From NCBI RefSeq assembly GCF_009866805.1, contig NZ_SIZW01000037.1:1-64000 (forward strand): a stretch of DNA of 64,000 bases. The letters run 5' to 3'. Position numbers and translations under genes: made by a program. Numbering within the stretch: position 1 is the stretch's first letter; each line of letters starts with the position of its first letter. The notes beneath the pieces were generated by a model. The model was not told the DNA's origin, ran no database searches, and saw nothing but the letters and a program-made list of their open reading frames with translations. This stretch comes from Schauerella aestuarii. GTDB lineage: Bacteria > Pseudomonadota > Gammaproteobacteria > Burkholderiales > Burkholderiaceae_B. Of this stretch, positions 43,913 through 52,362 are shown piece after piece.

Positions 43913-44803
43913 TTACTTACGGCTGGGCGAGGCCAATTCGCCGATCATCTCGGGAATCGGGGAGTTCGCCATGCCGGCATCGTTGATGCGCGCGTAAGTG
44001 TCGCGCACCGCCGTGGCCGTGAGATGCGCGGCGCCGGCCTCTTCGGCCATCGTGGTGTAGTAGCCCATGTCCTTCAACGCATTGGCAACCGAAAAGCGGA
44101 AGCTCGAGCTGTCGCCATGTTCGATGTAGGGGCGCAGGCGGCCCAGCACCACGCCGTCGCCCCCGCCTTTGGCGAGAATGTCCATGAAGACGGCGGGATC
44201 GATATCGGCACGGCGGGCGCACGCGGCCGCTTCAGCCAATACCGCCGAAAAGCCCAGCGAGACGTAGTTGTGCAGCAGTTTCATGCGATGCCCGGCACCC
44301 ACGGGGCCGGCATGCGTGATGTTCTCGGCGTAGGTTTGCAGCAGCGGCAGGCAGGTTTCATACAGTTCGGGCGCGCCGCCCACGATCAGATTGAGGCGTC
44401 CTTCGGCGGCTTCCTTGGGCGTACGCGTCATGGGCGCATCGAGGAACTGGCCGCCAGCGTTGCTTACCGCTTCGGCGATCTTCAGCGTGGACGACGGAAT
44501 GGCGGTCGAGCAGTCGATCACGATCGTGCCGGGCGTCAGGCCCTCGAGCACACCGCCGGCGCGAAACAGCACATCTTCCACCTGGGGCGTGCCGGTCACG
44601 CACAAAATCACCACATCGGTATCGCGGGCGATGGCCGCAGCGCTATCGGAGCGGGTGGCGCCGGCGGCAACCAGATCGTCCACCGGCTGATTGCCGGGAT
44701 GGTCGAGCAAGGTGAGTGCGTACCCCCCTTTGACGATATTGGTGGCGATACCGTGGCCCATCATGCCGACACCGATAATGCCGACCGTCATTTTCTTATC
44801 CAT
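43913..44803 (-). CDS. NAD(P)-dependent beta-hydroxyacid dehydrogenase (GarR/3-hydroxyisobutyrate dehydrogenase family)
   Basis: A 296-residue member of the same family as the gene at 12146. The Rossmann motif GIIGVGMMGHGIATNIVKGG is near the N-terminus. The substrate block is DAPMTRTPKEAAEGRLNLIV, in which the usual SGG triplet is replaced by TRT. The catalytic lysine lies in GAGHRMKLLHNYVSLG. The replacement in the substrate signature suggests an unusual substrate. The ATG at 44803 with AGGAG upstream is chosen; MTVGIIG four codons later is possible. No operon partner is visible. Confidence 0.9.
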   Translation of the reverse strand: MDKKMTVGIIGVGMMGHGIATNIVKGGYALTLLDHPGNQPVDDLVAAGATRSDSAAAIARDTDVVILCVTGTPQVEDVLFRAGGVLEGLTPGTIVIDCSTAIPSSTLKIAEAVSNAGGQFLDAPMTRTPKEAAEGRLNLIVGGAPELYETCLPLLQTYAENITHAGPVGAGHRMKLLHNYVSLGFSAVLAEAAACARRADIDPAVFMDILAKGGGDGVVLGRLRPYIEHGDSSSFRFSVANALKDMGYYTTMAEEAGAAHLTATAVRDTYARINDAGMANSPIPEMIGELASPSRK

Positions 44804-44986
44804 CTCCAACTGTCTCCTGGCGGGGGTCAGCAGCCCTGCGCGCCGTATTGCGGCCGGGCGTGACACCTGTTCGCGCTCGAGGCGCGAATCGTGACCACAG
44901 TCTAGAGGCTAGCGGTGCCGCCGCGCAATGCGCACTCTGGCGCGAGTGGCATAATCATCCGGCTTCGCGGTTACTTTTTTGACGCC

Positions 44987-45727
44987 ATGCCCTCCCCTCT
45001 CGAACTCGGCAAACACCATGCGCGCCGCCTGCGCGACATCTACCGTTCGGCCGGCTGGCCTTGCCAGGATGCGCTCGAAGTCGACCTGCTCGCCGCCGGC
45101 ATGGCCGAGCGCGTGCGCTGCGCGAACGGCTTCGAAACGCTGCGCGTGACCGACTCCGGCGTGGCGCTTTTGGCCGCCACGACCGCTCGCAATCGGGCCG
45201 CGTTCGACAGCCACGAAGCCCTGGTCGAGCGGGTGGCGCGCAGCATGCGTCAGGCGGGCCGGCTGGTATGGCGGGGCTTGAGCTTGCGGGCACAGGTGCC
45301 CGGCGCCGAACCTGACGCGCCGCCGGTATGGCATGTGGCCAAACCCGACGTGTTCTCGATTCGCAACACCTCGGTCGAAACCTACGTCGAACCCATCGTG
45401 CACGAGATCAAGGTGCGGCGCGCCGATCTGCTGGGCGACCTGAAGCGGCCGGCCAAGCGGGCGGCCTACTGCGATATGGGTGAATGCTGGTACGTGCTGG
45501 GCACGGATGCGCGTGGGCGGTCGATCGGGGATCCGAGTGAGATCCCGCTCGAATGCGGCGTGATGCTGATCGAAAACGATCGGCCGGTCGTGGCGCGTAC
45601 GGCGCCGCGGCACAAACGCACCACCTTGCCGTTCGGCGTCTGGATGGCGCTGGCGCGCGCCGCGCCGTGGTCGGATCCAGAGGCCGGTGCGCAATCGCTG
45701 CTGGGCGCACCGAGCGCAGACGAATAA
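44987..45727 (+). CDS. Hypothetical protein with PD-(D/E)XK nuclease-like (MmcB-like) motif
   Basis: A 246-residue protein I cannot assign with confidence. The N-terminal third (1-75) looks like a small helical or winged-helix domain (LELGKHHARRLRDIYRSAGW). The middle has KPDVFSIRNTSVETYVEPIV followed by HEIKVRRADLLGDLKRPAKR and AYCDMGECWYVLG, a D...ExK pattern. This resembles MmcB-type DNA repair proteins of the PD-(D/E)XK fold. The C-terminus includes RPVVARTAPRHKRTTLPFG. It has no signal peptide. DNA repair or nuclease function is inference. Confidence 0.7.
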   Translation: MPSPLELGKHHARRLRDIYRSAGWPCQDALEVDLLAAGMAERVRCANGFETLRVTDSGVALLAATTARNRAAFDSHEALVERVARSMRQAGRLVWRGLSLRAQVPGAEPDAPPVWHVAKPDVFSIRNTSVETYVEPIVHEIKVRRADLLGDLKRPAKRAAYCDMGECWYVLGTDARGRSIGDPSEIPLECGVMLIENDRPVVARTAPRHKRTTLPFGVWMALARAAPWSDPEAGAQSLLGAPSADE

Positions 45728-45836
45728 TCCTGCTGGCGATCGCAGCGCACACGGCGGCGGGCGGTGCTGTGCCGGGCTGGCGCCCACATCGAGCGTGTGG
45801 ACCGCGCCAGGCCCGGTCAGAACGAAAAACCTGGTG

Positions 45837-46682
45837 CTAGGCGCGCGCTTTCAATGGCACGACGGTTGACGGCAAGGCCGCCACGGTGGGTGCTTCGTTG
45901 AGCGTCAGCCGATCGCGTCCGCTTTGCTTGGACGCATACAGCGCGGCGTCGGCCCGGTTGATCGTGGCGGACAACGTTTCGCCCGGCACCCGAATGGTGA
46001 TGCCCACGCTCAAGGTGAGCTTCAGACTGATGTGGTCGCTGATCGGCAACGCCATATCGCGCACGACAGCCATGAGGCGCTCGCACACGGCGCGCGGGGC
46101 GTCGGCATCGCCGCCGTCGAACACCGCCAGGAACTCTTCGCCGCCCCACCGTCCGAAAACGGCATCGTCCATCAGCTCGCTTTCCATGACCCGGGCCAGC
46201 GCCGTCAACGCGCGGTCACCCGCCTCGTGGCCATACCGGTCGTTGATCGACTTGAAATGATCCACGTCGAGCATGGCGAGAACGAACACCGGCGCCTCGC
46301 CCTCCACGCCTTTGCACTTTTCTTTCAGCGCGGCCATCAATGCACGCCGATTGAGCAGCTCGGTGAGCGGGTCGTGATTGGACGCATCGGTGACGGCCTG
46401 ATTGATGTCGCGCATCAGGCCCTGGTACCGGTCAGAAATGCTGACGACGCGCGACAGCCGGCGCAACTGGCGATCGAAGCGATCGGTCAGCGACAACTCG
46501 CGCTGGCGCGCCATCGACTGAAAGGCGTCCGACAGGCTTGCAATGCGCTCGATGCGTTCGAGCTGGTCTTCCATATGCGCGCGCAACTCGAGCAGCGCAT
46601 CGCGCAAGGGATGTCCGACGTACTGCTCTTCGGCAAGCAACGTCTCCAACCGTTCATCGAGTTCGCGCGTCTTCTTTTTCAT
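45837..46682 (-). CDS. siaD: Diguanylate cyclase SiaD
   Basis: A 281-residue cytoplasmic enzyme. The N-terminal coiled coil is about 1-95 (starting MKKKTRELDERLETLLAEEQ), and the GGDEF domain about 100-265, with the active motif GGEEF at 180-184. No RxxD inhibitory site stands five residues before it, so product inhibition at the I-site is not expected. In Pseudomonas, SiaD needs SiaC bound to its coiled coil to make c-di-GMP. It overlaps siaC by 4 bp and is the last gene of the siaABCD operon. Confidence 0.92.
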   Translation of the reverse strand: MKKKTRELDERLETLLAEEQYVGHPLRDALLELRAHMEDQLERIERIASLSDAFQSMARQRELSLTDRFDRQLRRLSRVVSISDRYQGLMRDINQAVTDASNHDPLTELLNRRALMAALKEKCKGVEGEAPVFVLAMLDVDHFKSINDRYGHEAGDRALTALARVMESELMDDAVFGRWGGEEFLAVFDGGDADAPRAVCERLMAVVRDMALPISDHISLKLTLSVGITIRVPGETLSATINRADAALYASKQSGRDRLTLNEAPTVAALPSTVVPLKARA

Positions 46683-47059
46683 GGCTGTCCGATCACCGCA
46701 AACGGGAAGGTGCAATCTTCCTTGAATTCTTCGGCCAATTCGCCCACGCGTTCGTTGCGCAGGTCGTAATACCAGTTGACCTTCACGTCGCGGCCGTCTT
46801 CGAAAGCGCCCTCGAGCAGATCGAAGATTTCCATCACGGCCTTGATCGTGCTGGTGTTCAGGTAAAGCAGTTCGAGCTCCAGCGTGAGCGGCTGGCGATG
46901 CGCGCTCAGGTATTCCTCGACCCAGGTAAACACCGGGCCGAACAGCTCGAACGAGTTTTCAGGATACGAGTCGCCGCTCATGCGGACCACGCCGGCTGCG
47001 GCGTCGGTCGAAATGGTGGGGGTCGACTGCGTGCCTGGAATGTTCAGGTCGTTCATCAT
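46679..47059 (-). CDS. siaC: SiaC-type phosphoprotein (DUF1987)
   Basis: A 126-residue DUF1987 protein, starting MMNDLNIPGTQSTPTI. It contains SGDSYPENSFELFGPVFTWV and the phosphosite region LELLYLNTSTIKAVMEIFDL. Thr69 to Thr71 correspond to the Thr that the kinase SiaB phosphorylates and the phosphatase SiaA clears in Pseudomonas. Unphosphorylated SiaC activates the cyclase SiaD. Position between siaB (19 bp) and siaD (4-bp overlap) matches the known operon. Confidence 0.92.
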   Translation of the reverse strand: MMNDLNIPGTQSTPTISTDAAAGVVRMSGDSYPENSFELFGPVFTWVEEYLSAHRQPLTLELELLYLNTSTIKAVMEIFDLLEGAFEDGRDVKVNWYYDLRNERVGELAEEFKEDCTFPFAVIGQP

Positions 47060-47078
47060 GGTTGGAGTATCTCGATTC

Positions 47079-47621
47079 TCAGATCACAACGCTCAGGCTG
47101 AAAAAGCCGCGCGTGGCGTCGTGTGCGCTCAGCGTGGGGTCCAGCATCGACGTCGCGCGGCGCGCGATATCGATCAGACCGAGCCCGGCGCCGCTGACGG
47201 CATCGGGCGCGCGAGGTTTGCGGAGTTGTTCTTTATAAAGGGCCTTGAGCTGGGGTTTGTCCATCGCGGACAACGTGCGAATCCGCTCGACCAATCGGGC
47301 ACCATCTTCAAGCGACACGATATTACCCGCAGACACCACGTAATGGCCGGCCTCATCGCGCGCAATCACGACGGTCGCCGCCGCATCGCCGTCGGTGTAG
47401 CCACAATGCGTGGCATACGAACGAATGTTCTGCGTCATCTCGATATAGACCGAGAACACGTCCATCGCCTCGGCCGGGCGCGCGGCTTCAACATTGAGGT
47501 AATTCTTGAGCGCATTGCCCAACTCTTCGATCAGGCTGCGCGAAATCGGCCCGTTGAAGCACAGCAACGTGCCGCTTCGGTTGAAGCGCTCGCGCAGCGC
47601 ATATAAGTCATTGGCATTCAT
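47079..47621 (-). CDS. siaB: SiaB family protein kinase
   Basis: A 180-residue cytosolic SiaB-type (DUF6272) protein that phosphorylates SiaC. Blocks include FNRSGTLLCFNGPISRSLIE, VYIEMTQNIRSYATHCGYTD and GAGLGLIDIARRATS; the last resembles a nucleotide-binding glycine segment of the histidine-kinase-like ATPase fold. Together with SiaA it sets the phosphorylation state of SiaC. It starts 24 bp after siaA. Confidence 0.88.
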   Translation of the reverse strand: MNANDLYALRERFNRSGTLLCFNGPISRSLIEELGNALKNYLNVEAARPAEAMDVFSVYIEMTQNIRSYATHCGYTDGDAAATVVIARDEAGHYVVSAGNIVSLEDGARLVERIRTLSAMDKPQLKALYKEQLRKPRAPDAVSGAGLGLIDIARRATSMLDPTLSAHDATRGFFSLSVVI

Positions 47622-47645
47622 AAGCCGGATATCCTGTCTGACTGC

Positions 47646-49634
47646 TTATTCGAAACGGAACGACAACATCGTGATGTCGTCGCGTTGCGGCAAATCGCCC
47701 TGGTACTCGGCCAGCACCTGAACGAACGCCGCGCCCTGCTGTTCGAGCGGCAACCGTGCGTGCGCCTTGATCATGGAGGCGAAACGCGACGTGCCGAAGC
47801 CGAAGCCGTGCTCGCCACCCGCCTGATCCAGGAAGCCGTCGGTGGCCAGGTAGAACGTCCAATCGGGCCGCAACGCCACTTCCTGATTGGTGTAATCGCC
47901 AAGACGCTTGTCGCCCAAGGCGCGGCGTCCGCCGGTGAATTCTTCGACGTCCACGCCATTGCTGGCGAACAACGACAGCTTGGCGCCACTGAAAACGATC
48001 TTGCCGCCGCTGCGATCCACGTACACCAAGCCGGCGTCCATCGCTGTGGCCAGCGTGCGCGGCAATTGCGCATCTTCAAGCATGGCACGCATGGCCTGGT
48101 CGACGCGCACGAGCACTGCTGCGGGATCGCGTACGCCGGCTTCCGAGATCGCCAGATCGACCGCGGCGCGCGCGAGCATGGTCATCAACGCGCCCGGCAC
48201 ACCGTGACCCGCACAGTCGACCACGCCCAGAAGGCAGTTATCGCCGTCGGCCCGAAACACGTAGAAATCGCCGCCCACCACATCGCGGGGCTGCCACAGC
48301 ACGAAATGATGTGCGCCCAGGGAGTGCGTCATCTGACGGTCGGGCAGAATGGCGCGCTGGATCAGGCTGGCATAGTCGATCGAATCGCCGATCTTCTTGT
48401 GCGCCACCGCCATTTCGCGGTTGGCCGCCGCCAGTTCGGTCGTGCGGGCCTGCACGCGGCTTTCGAGCTCGGCGGTGTGCGACCGAACCTTGTCGGCCAT
48501 CACACCGAACGCGCGGCTCAGGTCGCCGATCTCATCCATGCCGCCCGGCGGCAGCTTCACGTCGTACCGGCCATCCGCGATCGCCCGTGCCGACTGCTGC
48601 AGACGCCGCAAGGGTCGCAGCACCAGCCGCTCGACGGCATAGCCGAAGGCCAGGAGCAGTGCCATGATGACCAGGATCAGGGCCAGCCCGGCCGACCAGA
48701 GCCACCCGGTATCGATAATGCGCGCGGCATTGAGATCGACGGCGGTCAGCACATACCATTTCAGTTCGGGGATGTACGCCACCGACAGCAATTGACGCTT
48801 GCCCGCCAGGGTGACCCACTCCGACGGGACCGTGTTGGGGTCGCTACGGGCAGTTTGCATCGCCCGCTGCAAGGCGCCACGACTGGCGTCATCGCTCATC
48901 AAACCGAACACGCGCTGGGTTTCGCCGGTATCCGTGGCGCCCGAGTTATAGGCGATCAGCGTGGCGTCGCGGTGCGCCTGGATGGCACCGTTGTCGTTGA
49001 CGATCATCGGCGTGACGCCGGCCTCGCCGCTGCGCACGAACTCGTCCAGAAAACGATTCAGGTTCAGGCTGGCGCCGGCGAGCGCGAGCGGTGTGGTGCC
49101 GTCCCGCACGACCACGTTGATCCAGACGCGCGTGATCTTGAGCGCCCGGTCGGTACTCACGTTGATGTTGTAGGGGTCGGGCGAGCGCAGGCTGCCGTAG
49201 AACCAGCCATCCGTGGGATTGGCAGCGTTCAGGGTATAGCGCGGCTCGAACGAGACCGGCTTGCTGTCGTCATTGAAATAATAATTGCCGTCGGATTGGC
49301 GTGCGATGAAGTAGGCGTGATCGACGAAGTCGCGCCGATAGCCCTCCGCTTCGCGGAAAAACAATTCGGCCGCCGTGGCATTGCCCGGATCACGCAGCCA
49401 CTGCAGGGTCACTTCGGACTGCGCCATGCGGCGCGACAAGGCCAGTTCGCGCGACAACGGGGCAAGGATTTTCTGGCGATTCAACTGCGTGAAGTTGTTG
49501 ACATACGCCCGGCCGAAGTGCTCGCGCACCCCGTCGACGATGTTCCACCCCACGAGCGTCGCCGGCACCAGGGCCAGCAGACATGCAAGCACTAACGCCA
49601 ACAACGACTTACTGCGCAATCCAAACTTCGCCAT
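47646..49634 (-). CDS. siaA: Membrane SpoIIE/PP2C-type phosphatase SiaA
   Basis: A 662-residue sensor phosphatase. TM1 is about 10-30, a large periplasmic Cache-type sensor about 31-305, and TM2 about 311-334. A HAMP domain (about 335-390), a coiled linker and a C-terminal PP2C/SpoIIE domain (about 440-660) follow. Metal-site motifs are DVVGGDFY (452-459) and DCAGHGVPGA (473-482). In Pseudomonas SiaA dephosphorylates SiaC in response to an outside signal, turning on c-di-GMP synthesis and aggregation. An AGGGGAA site precedes the ATG; longer in-frame starts are discarded. Confidence 0.93.
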   Translation of the reverse strand: MAKFGLRSKSLLALVLACLLALVPATLVGWNIVDGVREHFGRAYVNNFTQLNRQKILAPLSRELALSRRMAQSEVTLQWLRDPGNATAAELFFREAEGYRRDFVDHAYFIARQSDGNYYFNDDSKPVSFEPRYTLNAANPTDGWFYGSLRSPDPYNINVSTDRALKITRVWINVVVRDGTTPLALAGASLNLNRFLDEFVRSGEAGVTPMIVNDNGAIQAHRDATLIAYNSGATDTGETQRVFGLMSDDASRGALQRAMQTARSDPNTVPSEWVTLAGKRQLLSVAYIPELKWYVLTAVDLNAARIIDTGWLWSAGLALILVIMALLLAFGYAVERLVLRPLRRLQQSARAIADGRYDVKLPPGGMDEIGDLSRAFGVMADKVRSHTAELESRVQARTTELAAANREMAVAHKKIGDSIDYASLIQRAILPDRQMTHSLGAHHFVLWQPRDVVGGDFYVFRADGDNCLLGVVDCAGHGVPGALMTMLARAAVDLAISEAGVRDPAAVLVRVDQAMRAMLEDAQLPRTLATAMDAGLVYVDRSGGKIVFSGAKLSLFASNGVDVEEFTGGRRALGDKRLGDYTNQEVALRPDWTFYLATDGFLDQAGGEHGFGFGTSRFASMIKAHARLPLEQQGAAFVQVLAEYQGDLPQRDDITMLSFRFE

Positions 49635-49802
49635 ACCGATTCTTCCCCTGGGGTACCGCTTCTTGCAATGTCCCCTAGGGCATTGGGATGGCGCCTTTCG
49701 CATCATCATCCAGCGTTTTGAGAATCATAGACACATTTGGTCTCTTCCGATAAGCAAAATAGCGTAACGGATGCCCCTCAAACTGCGGGATTTACCACAT
49801 TT

Positions 49803-50468
49803 TCACAGCTCGAGTTTGTAACCCACCCCGTAGATCGACCGAATCAGCGTCGCGTCGGCGCGCACCGATTCGAGCTTGCGGCGCAGGTTTTTCACATGGG
49901 TATCGACGGTGCGATCGGTCACGATGCGGTTGTCGGGGTACAAGCCATCCATCAACTGATCGCGCGACAGGATCTTGCCCTGTGATTGCCAGAGCGTATG
50001 CAGCAGGCGGAACTCGACCGGGGTGAGGTTGAGCGGATGCTCGTCGAGCCAGGCCCCGTGGTACTGGCTGTCGATGCGCAACGGGCTGGGCTCGTTGGGC
50101 GCGGCGGAATGGTGGCGGGCGCGGCGAATGATGGCTTTTACGCGCGCAAGCACCTCACGCGGGCTGAACGGTTTGCAGATATAGTCATCCGCCCCCATTT
50201 CGAGACCGATCAGACGATCGATTTCGTCGACCCGCGCCGTCACCATCACGATGGGCACCGCGCTGGTCTGGCGAATCTCGCGGCACAACGTCAAACCGTC
50301 GCGTCCGGGCAGCATCAGATCCAGCAGGATCAATTCCGGCGCATCTTCACGAAAGGCCGTGATCACGTCGTTGCCATTGGCCACCCAGCGGGTTTCGAAT
50401 CCGGCGGCATTGAGATAGTCGGCCAGCAAGGCGGCGATCTTGGGTTCGTCTTCTGCGATGAGAATCAT
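49803..50468 (-). CDS. OmpR-family response regulator (BaeR-like)
   Basis: A 221-residue response regulator. The receiver is at 1-115 (MILIAEDEPKIAALLADYLN; phospho-acceptor Asp in LILLDLMLPGRDG; Lys in ICKPFSP), and the winged-helix output at about 125-221 (LTPVEFRLLHTLWQSQG, RTVDTHVKNLRRKLESV). It overlaps its kinase by 4 bp (ATGA). It resembles BaeR/CusR-type envelope regulators and probably controls the operon that includes the Spy-like gene. Confidence 0.95.
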   Translation of the reverse strand: MILIAEDEPKIAALLADYLNAAGFETRWVANGNDVITAFREDAPELILLDLMLPGRDGLTLCREIRQTSAVPIVMVTARVDEIDRLIGLEMGADDYICKPFSPREVLARVKAIIRRARHHSAAPNEPSPLRIDSQYHGAWLDEHPLNLTPVEFRLLHTLWQSQGKILSRDQLMDGLYPDNRIVTDRTVDTHVKNLRRKLESVRADATLIRSIYGVGYKLEL

Positions 50469-52330
50469 GATGTCGACTCGGTAGTGTCGGGAAAAATGGG
50501 ATGCGCGGGCAGCGGCAGGCACACCTTCACTTGCAGCCCACCCAGTGGCGAGGCGTGCGCAGTGATCGTGCCTTGATGGCCCTCGACGATGCGCTGGCAG
50601 ATCGCCAGGCCCAAACCTGCGCCGCCGCTGGCACGATTGCGCGAGCCTTCGACGCGAAACAGCCGGTCGAAAATGCGCATCAGCGATTCGTCGGGCACGG
50701 CAGGCGGCGTGTCGTCAAAGGTCAGCACCGCATGGCCGGCGGCTTGATCGACGGCCAGCGCAATATGCAGCTCACCGGGTGCGTGCGTGTAACGCACGGT
50801 GTTCTCAAGCAGGTTGGCAAACAGTTGCGTCAGCCGCTTCTGATCGGCTTCGATCCACACCGGCGTGGCGGGCGGCGTCCATGCCAAGGTCACGCCATGG
50901 CTGGCGAGCCGCTCACCGAAACCCTCGGTAATCGCCGTCACCAACTCGCCCAGATCCATCGGCGCCAGGTGGTAGGTAAGCGCGCCCACGTCCGCCAGCG
51001 CCAACTCATAGAGATCGTCGATCAAGGCGCTCAGGATGGCGACTTCGCTTTGCAAAGAGATCAACGCACCGGCGTTCAGCGGGCGGATGCCGTCTTGCAA
51101 GGCTTCGATTTCGCCACGCATGACCGCCAGCGGCGTGCGCAACTCGTGCGAGATATCGGCCAGCCATTCGCGGCGCAGCGCTTCGTTGCGCTCCAGGCTG
51201 TGCGCCAGTCGGTTGAAGTCGCGCGCCAGACGCCCGAGTTCGTCGGAGGACGTCACGCGGACGCGGGTTTTGTAATCGCCGGCGACCAGCGCCTGGGTGC
51301 CCGCCGCCAGGCGACGCACCGGCGCGAGAAAGATGCGGGCCAGCAGCACACTGACGACCATGGCCAGAATGACCGCCAGGCCACCGATGATCCACGTGGC
51401 CTGCATCTGCTGGATCTGAAAGCGTTTATCGGCCTCATCGGGCAACCGGTCGGGCAGGGGCGCAATCAGCCAACCCACCCGGCGGCCATCGACCGTGATG
51501 GGGTGACGCGGCGCGTCCTTCGCCGGCGGAAAAGCGCCCGCCACCCACGTACCGGTGGGGTCGACCAGCGTAAATCGCGGCAAGATCGGCGGGGGACGAC
51601 CGGGCTCCATCGGCAGTAACGGGAAGTCGGGTTCGGCGCCATCCCACGGCGGCGGTGGTGGCGGCCGGAAGCGTTCCCGCACGGTGCTGTCGCCCAGCCC
51701 GAAGCTGTCGCGCGGCAGCAAATCGCGCCAAAAACTTTCAGGGGTGGCGCGCACCGGCTCACCCGGATGTGCCGCATGTGTGTGCCAAGTGCCGGCCGTT
51801 ACGCCTTCGGTGGGTCCGTGCCGATGAAAGCCGTAGCGAATGAAGCCATCGGTGCTGGGGCGCGGCACGGCACCGGCCTCGACATCGTCGGGACTGCCCG
51901 AATGCATGCGATCGTCTTCGGCGCGATCGGCCGGCGCACCGGCTTGATTCGGCGTCGCATCGTCCGGATCGGCCGCGTCGCCGTCGGCCCCCCCATCGCC
52001 ATCTTCGTCGATATCGGATTGGCGTGAGCGGAACGGCTCGAAGCCATCCCGATCGTCCAGCATGCCGAAATCGTCGCGCGGCGGGGGCACGGTGAGCATG
52101 TGCACCCATGCGTTGGGGTCGCGCCGCAGGCCGTCCCAGTTGTTGTCGCGGATGTAGAACCGCGTAAGCGTGGACACCATGCGCTCCACGCGCCGGCCCT
52201 CGCGTTCGTTGACGTACACCAGGAAGTCATGCTCGAAACGCCAGCGCAGGGCCGCGCCCATGGCAAGCGTGACCGCCATGCCGACGGCCAATACTGCCAG
52301 GAAGAGCTTGAAGGTAATACCGGGTCTCAT
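50465..52330 (-). CDS. Sensor histidine kinase with enlarged acidic/His/Pro-rich periplasmic domain (BaeS-like)
   Basis: A 621-residue membrane kinase. TM1 is about 6-28 and TM2 about 312-336, leaving a periplasmic region of about 280 residues, far larger than in E. coli BaeS. That region holds an acidic stretch (about 106-150, e.g. DIDEDGDGGADGDAADPDD), a His cluster (His169, 171, 183, 185, 188) and a PPPPPP run near 223. HAMP, HisKA (His395 in WLADISHELRTPLAVM) and the ATPase domain (FANLLENTVRYTHAP, GGAGLGLAICQRIV) are normal. Metal sensing is a plausible inference. The ATG at 52330 lies in a hairpin loop; a TTG at 52366 is an alternative. Confidence 0.92.
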   Translation of the reverse strand: MRPGITFKLFLAVLAVGMAVTLAMGAALRWRFEHDFLVYVNEREGRRVERMVSTLTRFYIRDNNWDGLRRDPNAWVHMLTVPPPRDDFGMLDDRDGFEPFRSRQSDIDEDGDGGADGDAADPDDATPNQAGAPADRAEDDRMHSGSPDDVEAGAVPRPSTDGFIRYGFHRHGPTEGVTAGTWHTHAAHPGEPVRATPESFWRDLLPRDSFGLGDSTVRERFRPPPPPPWDGAEPDFPLLPMEPGRPPPILPRFTLVDPTGTWVAGAFPPAKDAPRHPITVDGRRVGWLIAPLPDRLPDEADKRFQIQQMQATWIIGGLAVILAMVVSVLLARIFLAPVRRLAAGTQALVAGDYKTRVRVTSSDELGRLARDFNRLAHSLERNEALRREWLADISHELRTPLAVMRGEIEALQDGIRPLNAGALISLQSEVAILSALIDDLYELALADVGALTYHLAPMDLGELVTAITEGFGERLASHGVTLAWTPPATPVWIEADQKRLTQLFANLLENTVRYTHAPGELHIALAVDQAAGHAVLTFDDTPPAVPDESLMRIFDRLFRVEGSRNRASGGAGLGLAICQRIVEGHQGTITAHASPLGGLQVKVCLPLPAHPIFPDTTESTS

Positions 52331-52341
52331 GACCCGGTATT
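52316..52341. repeat. Perfect 10-bp inverted repeat around the kinase start codon
   Basis: AATACCGGGT (52316-52325) and its exact complement (52332-52341) flank a 6-nt loop. On the kinase mRNA the start codon ATG (52330-52328) lies within the loop, and the sequence where a ribosome site would be is in the 5' arm. As DNA it could instead be a dimeric operator. Confidence 0.9.
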
Positions 52342-52362
52342 GTCGCGGAAAGCCCAGGCGAG

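Noticed and set aside
47685-49595. A 636-codon open frame on the plus strand opposite siaA
   Set aside because: Shadow of the siaA frame, with low-complexity composition and no recognisable domain.
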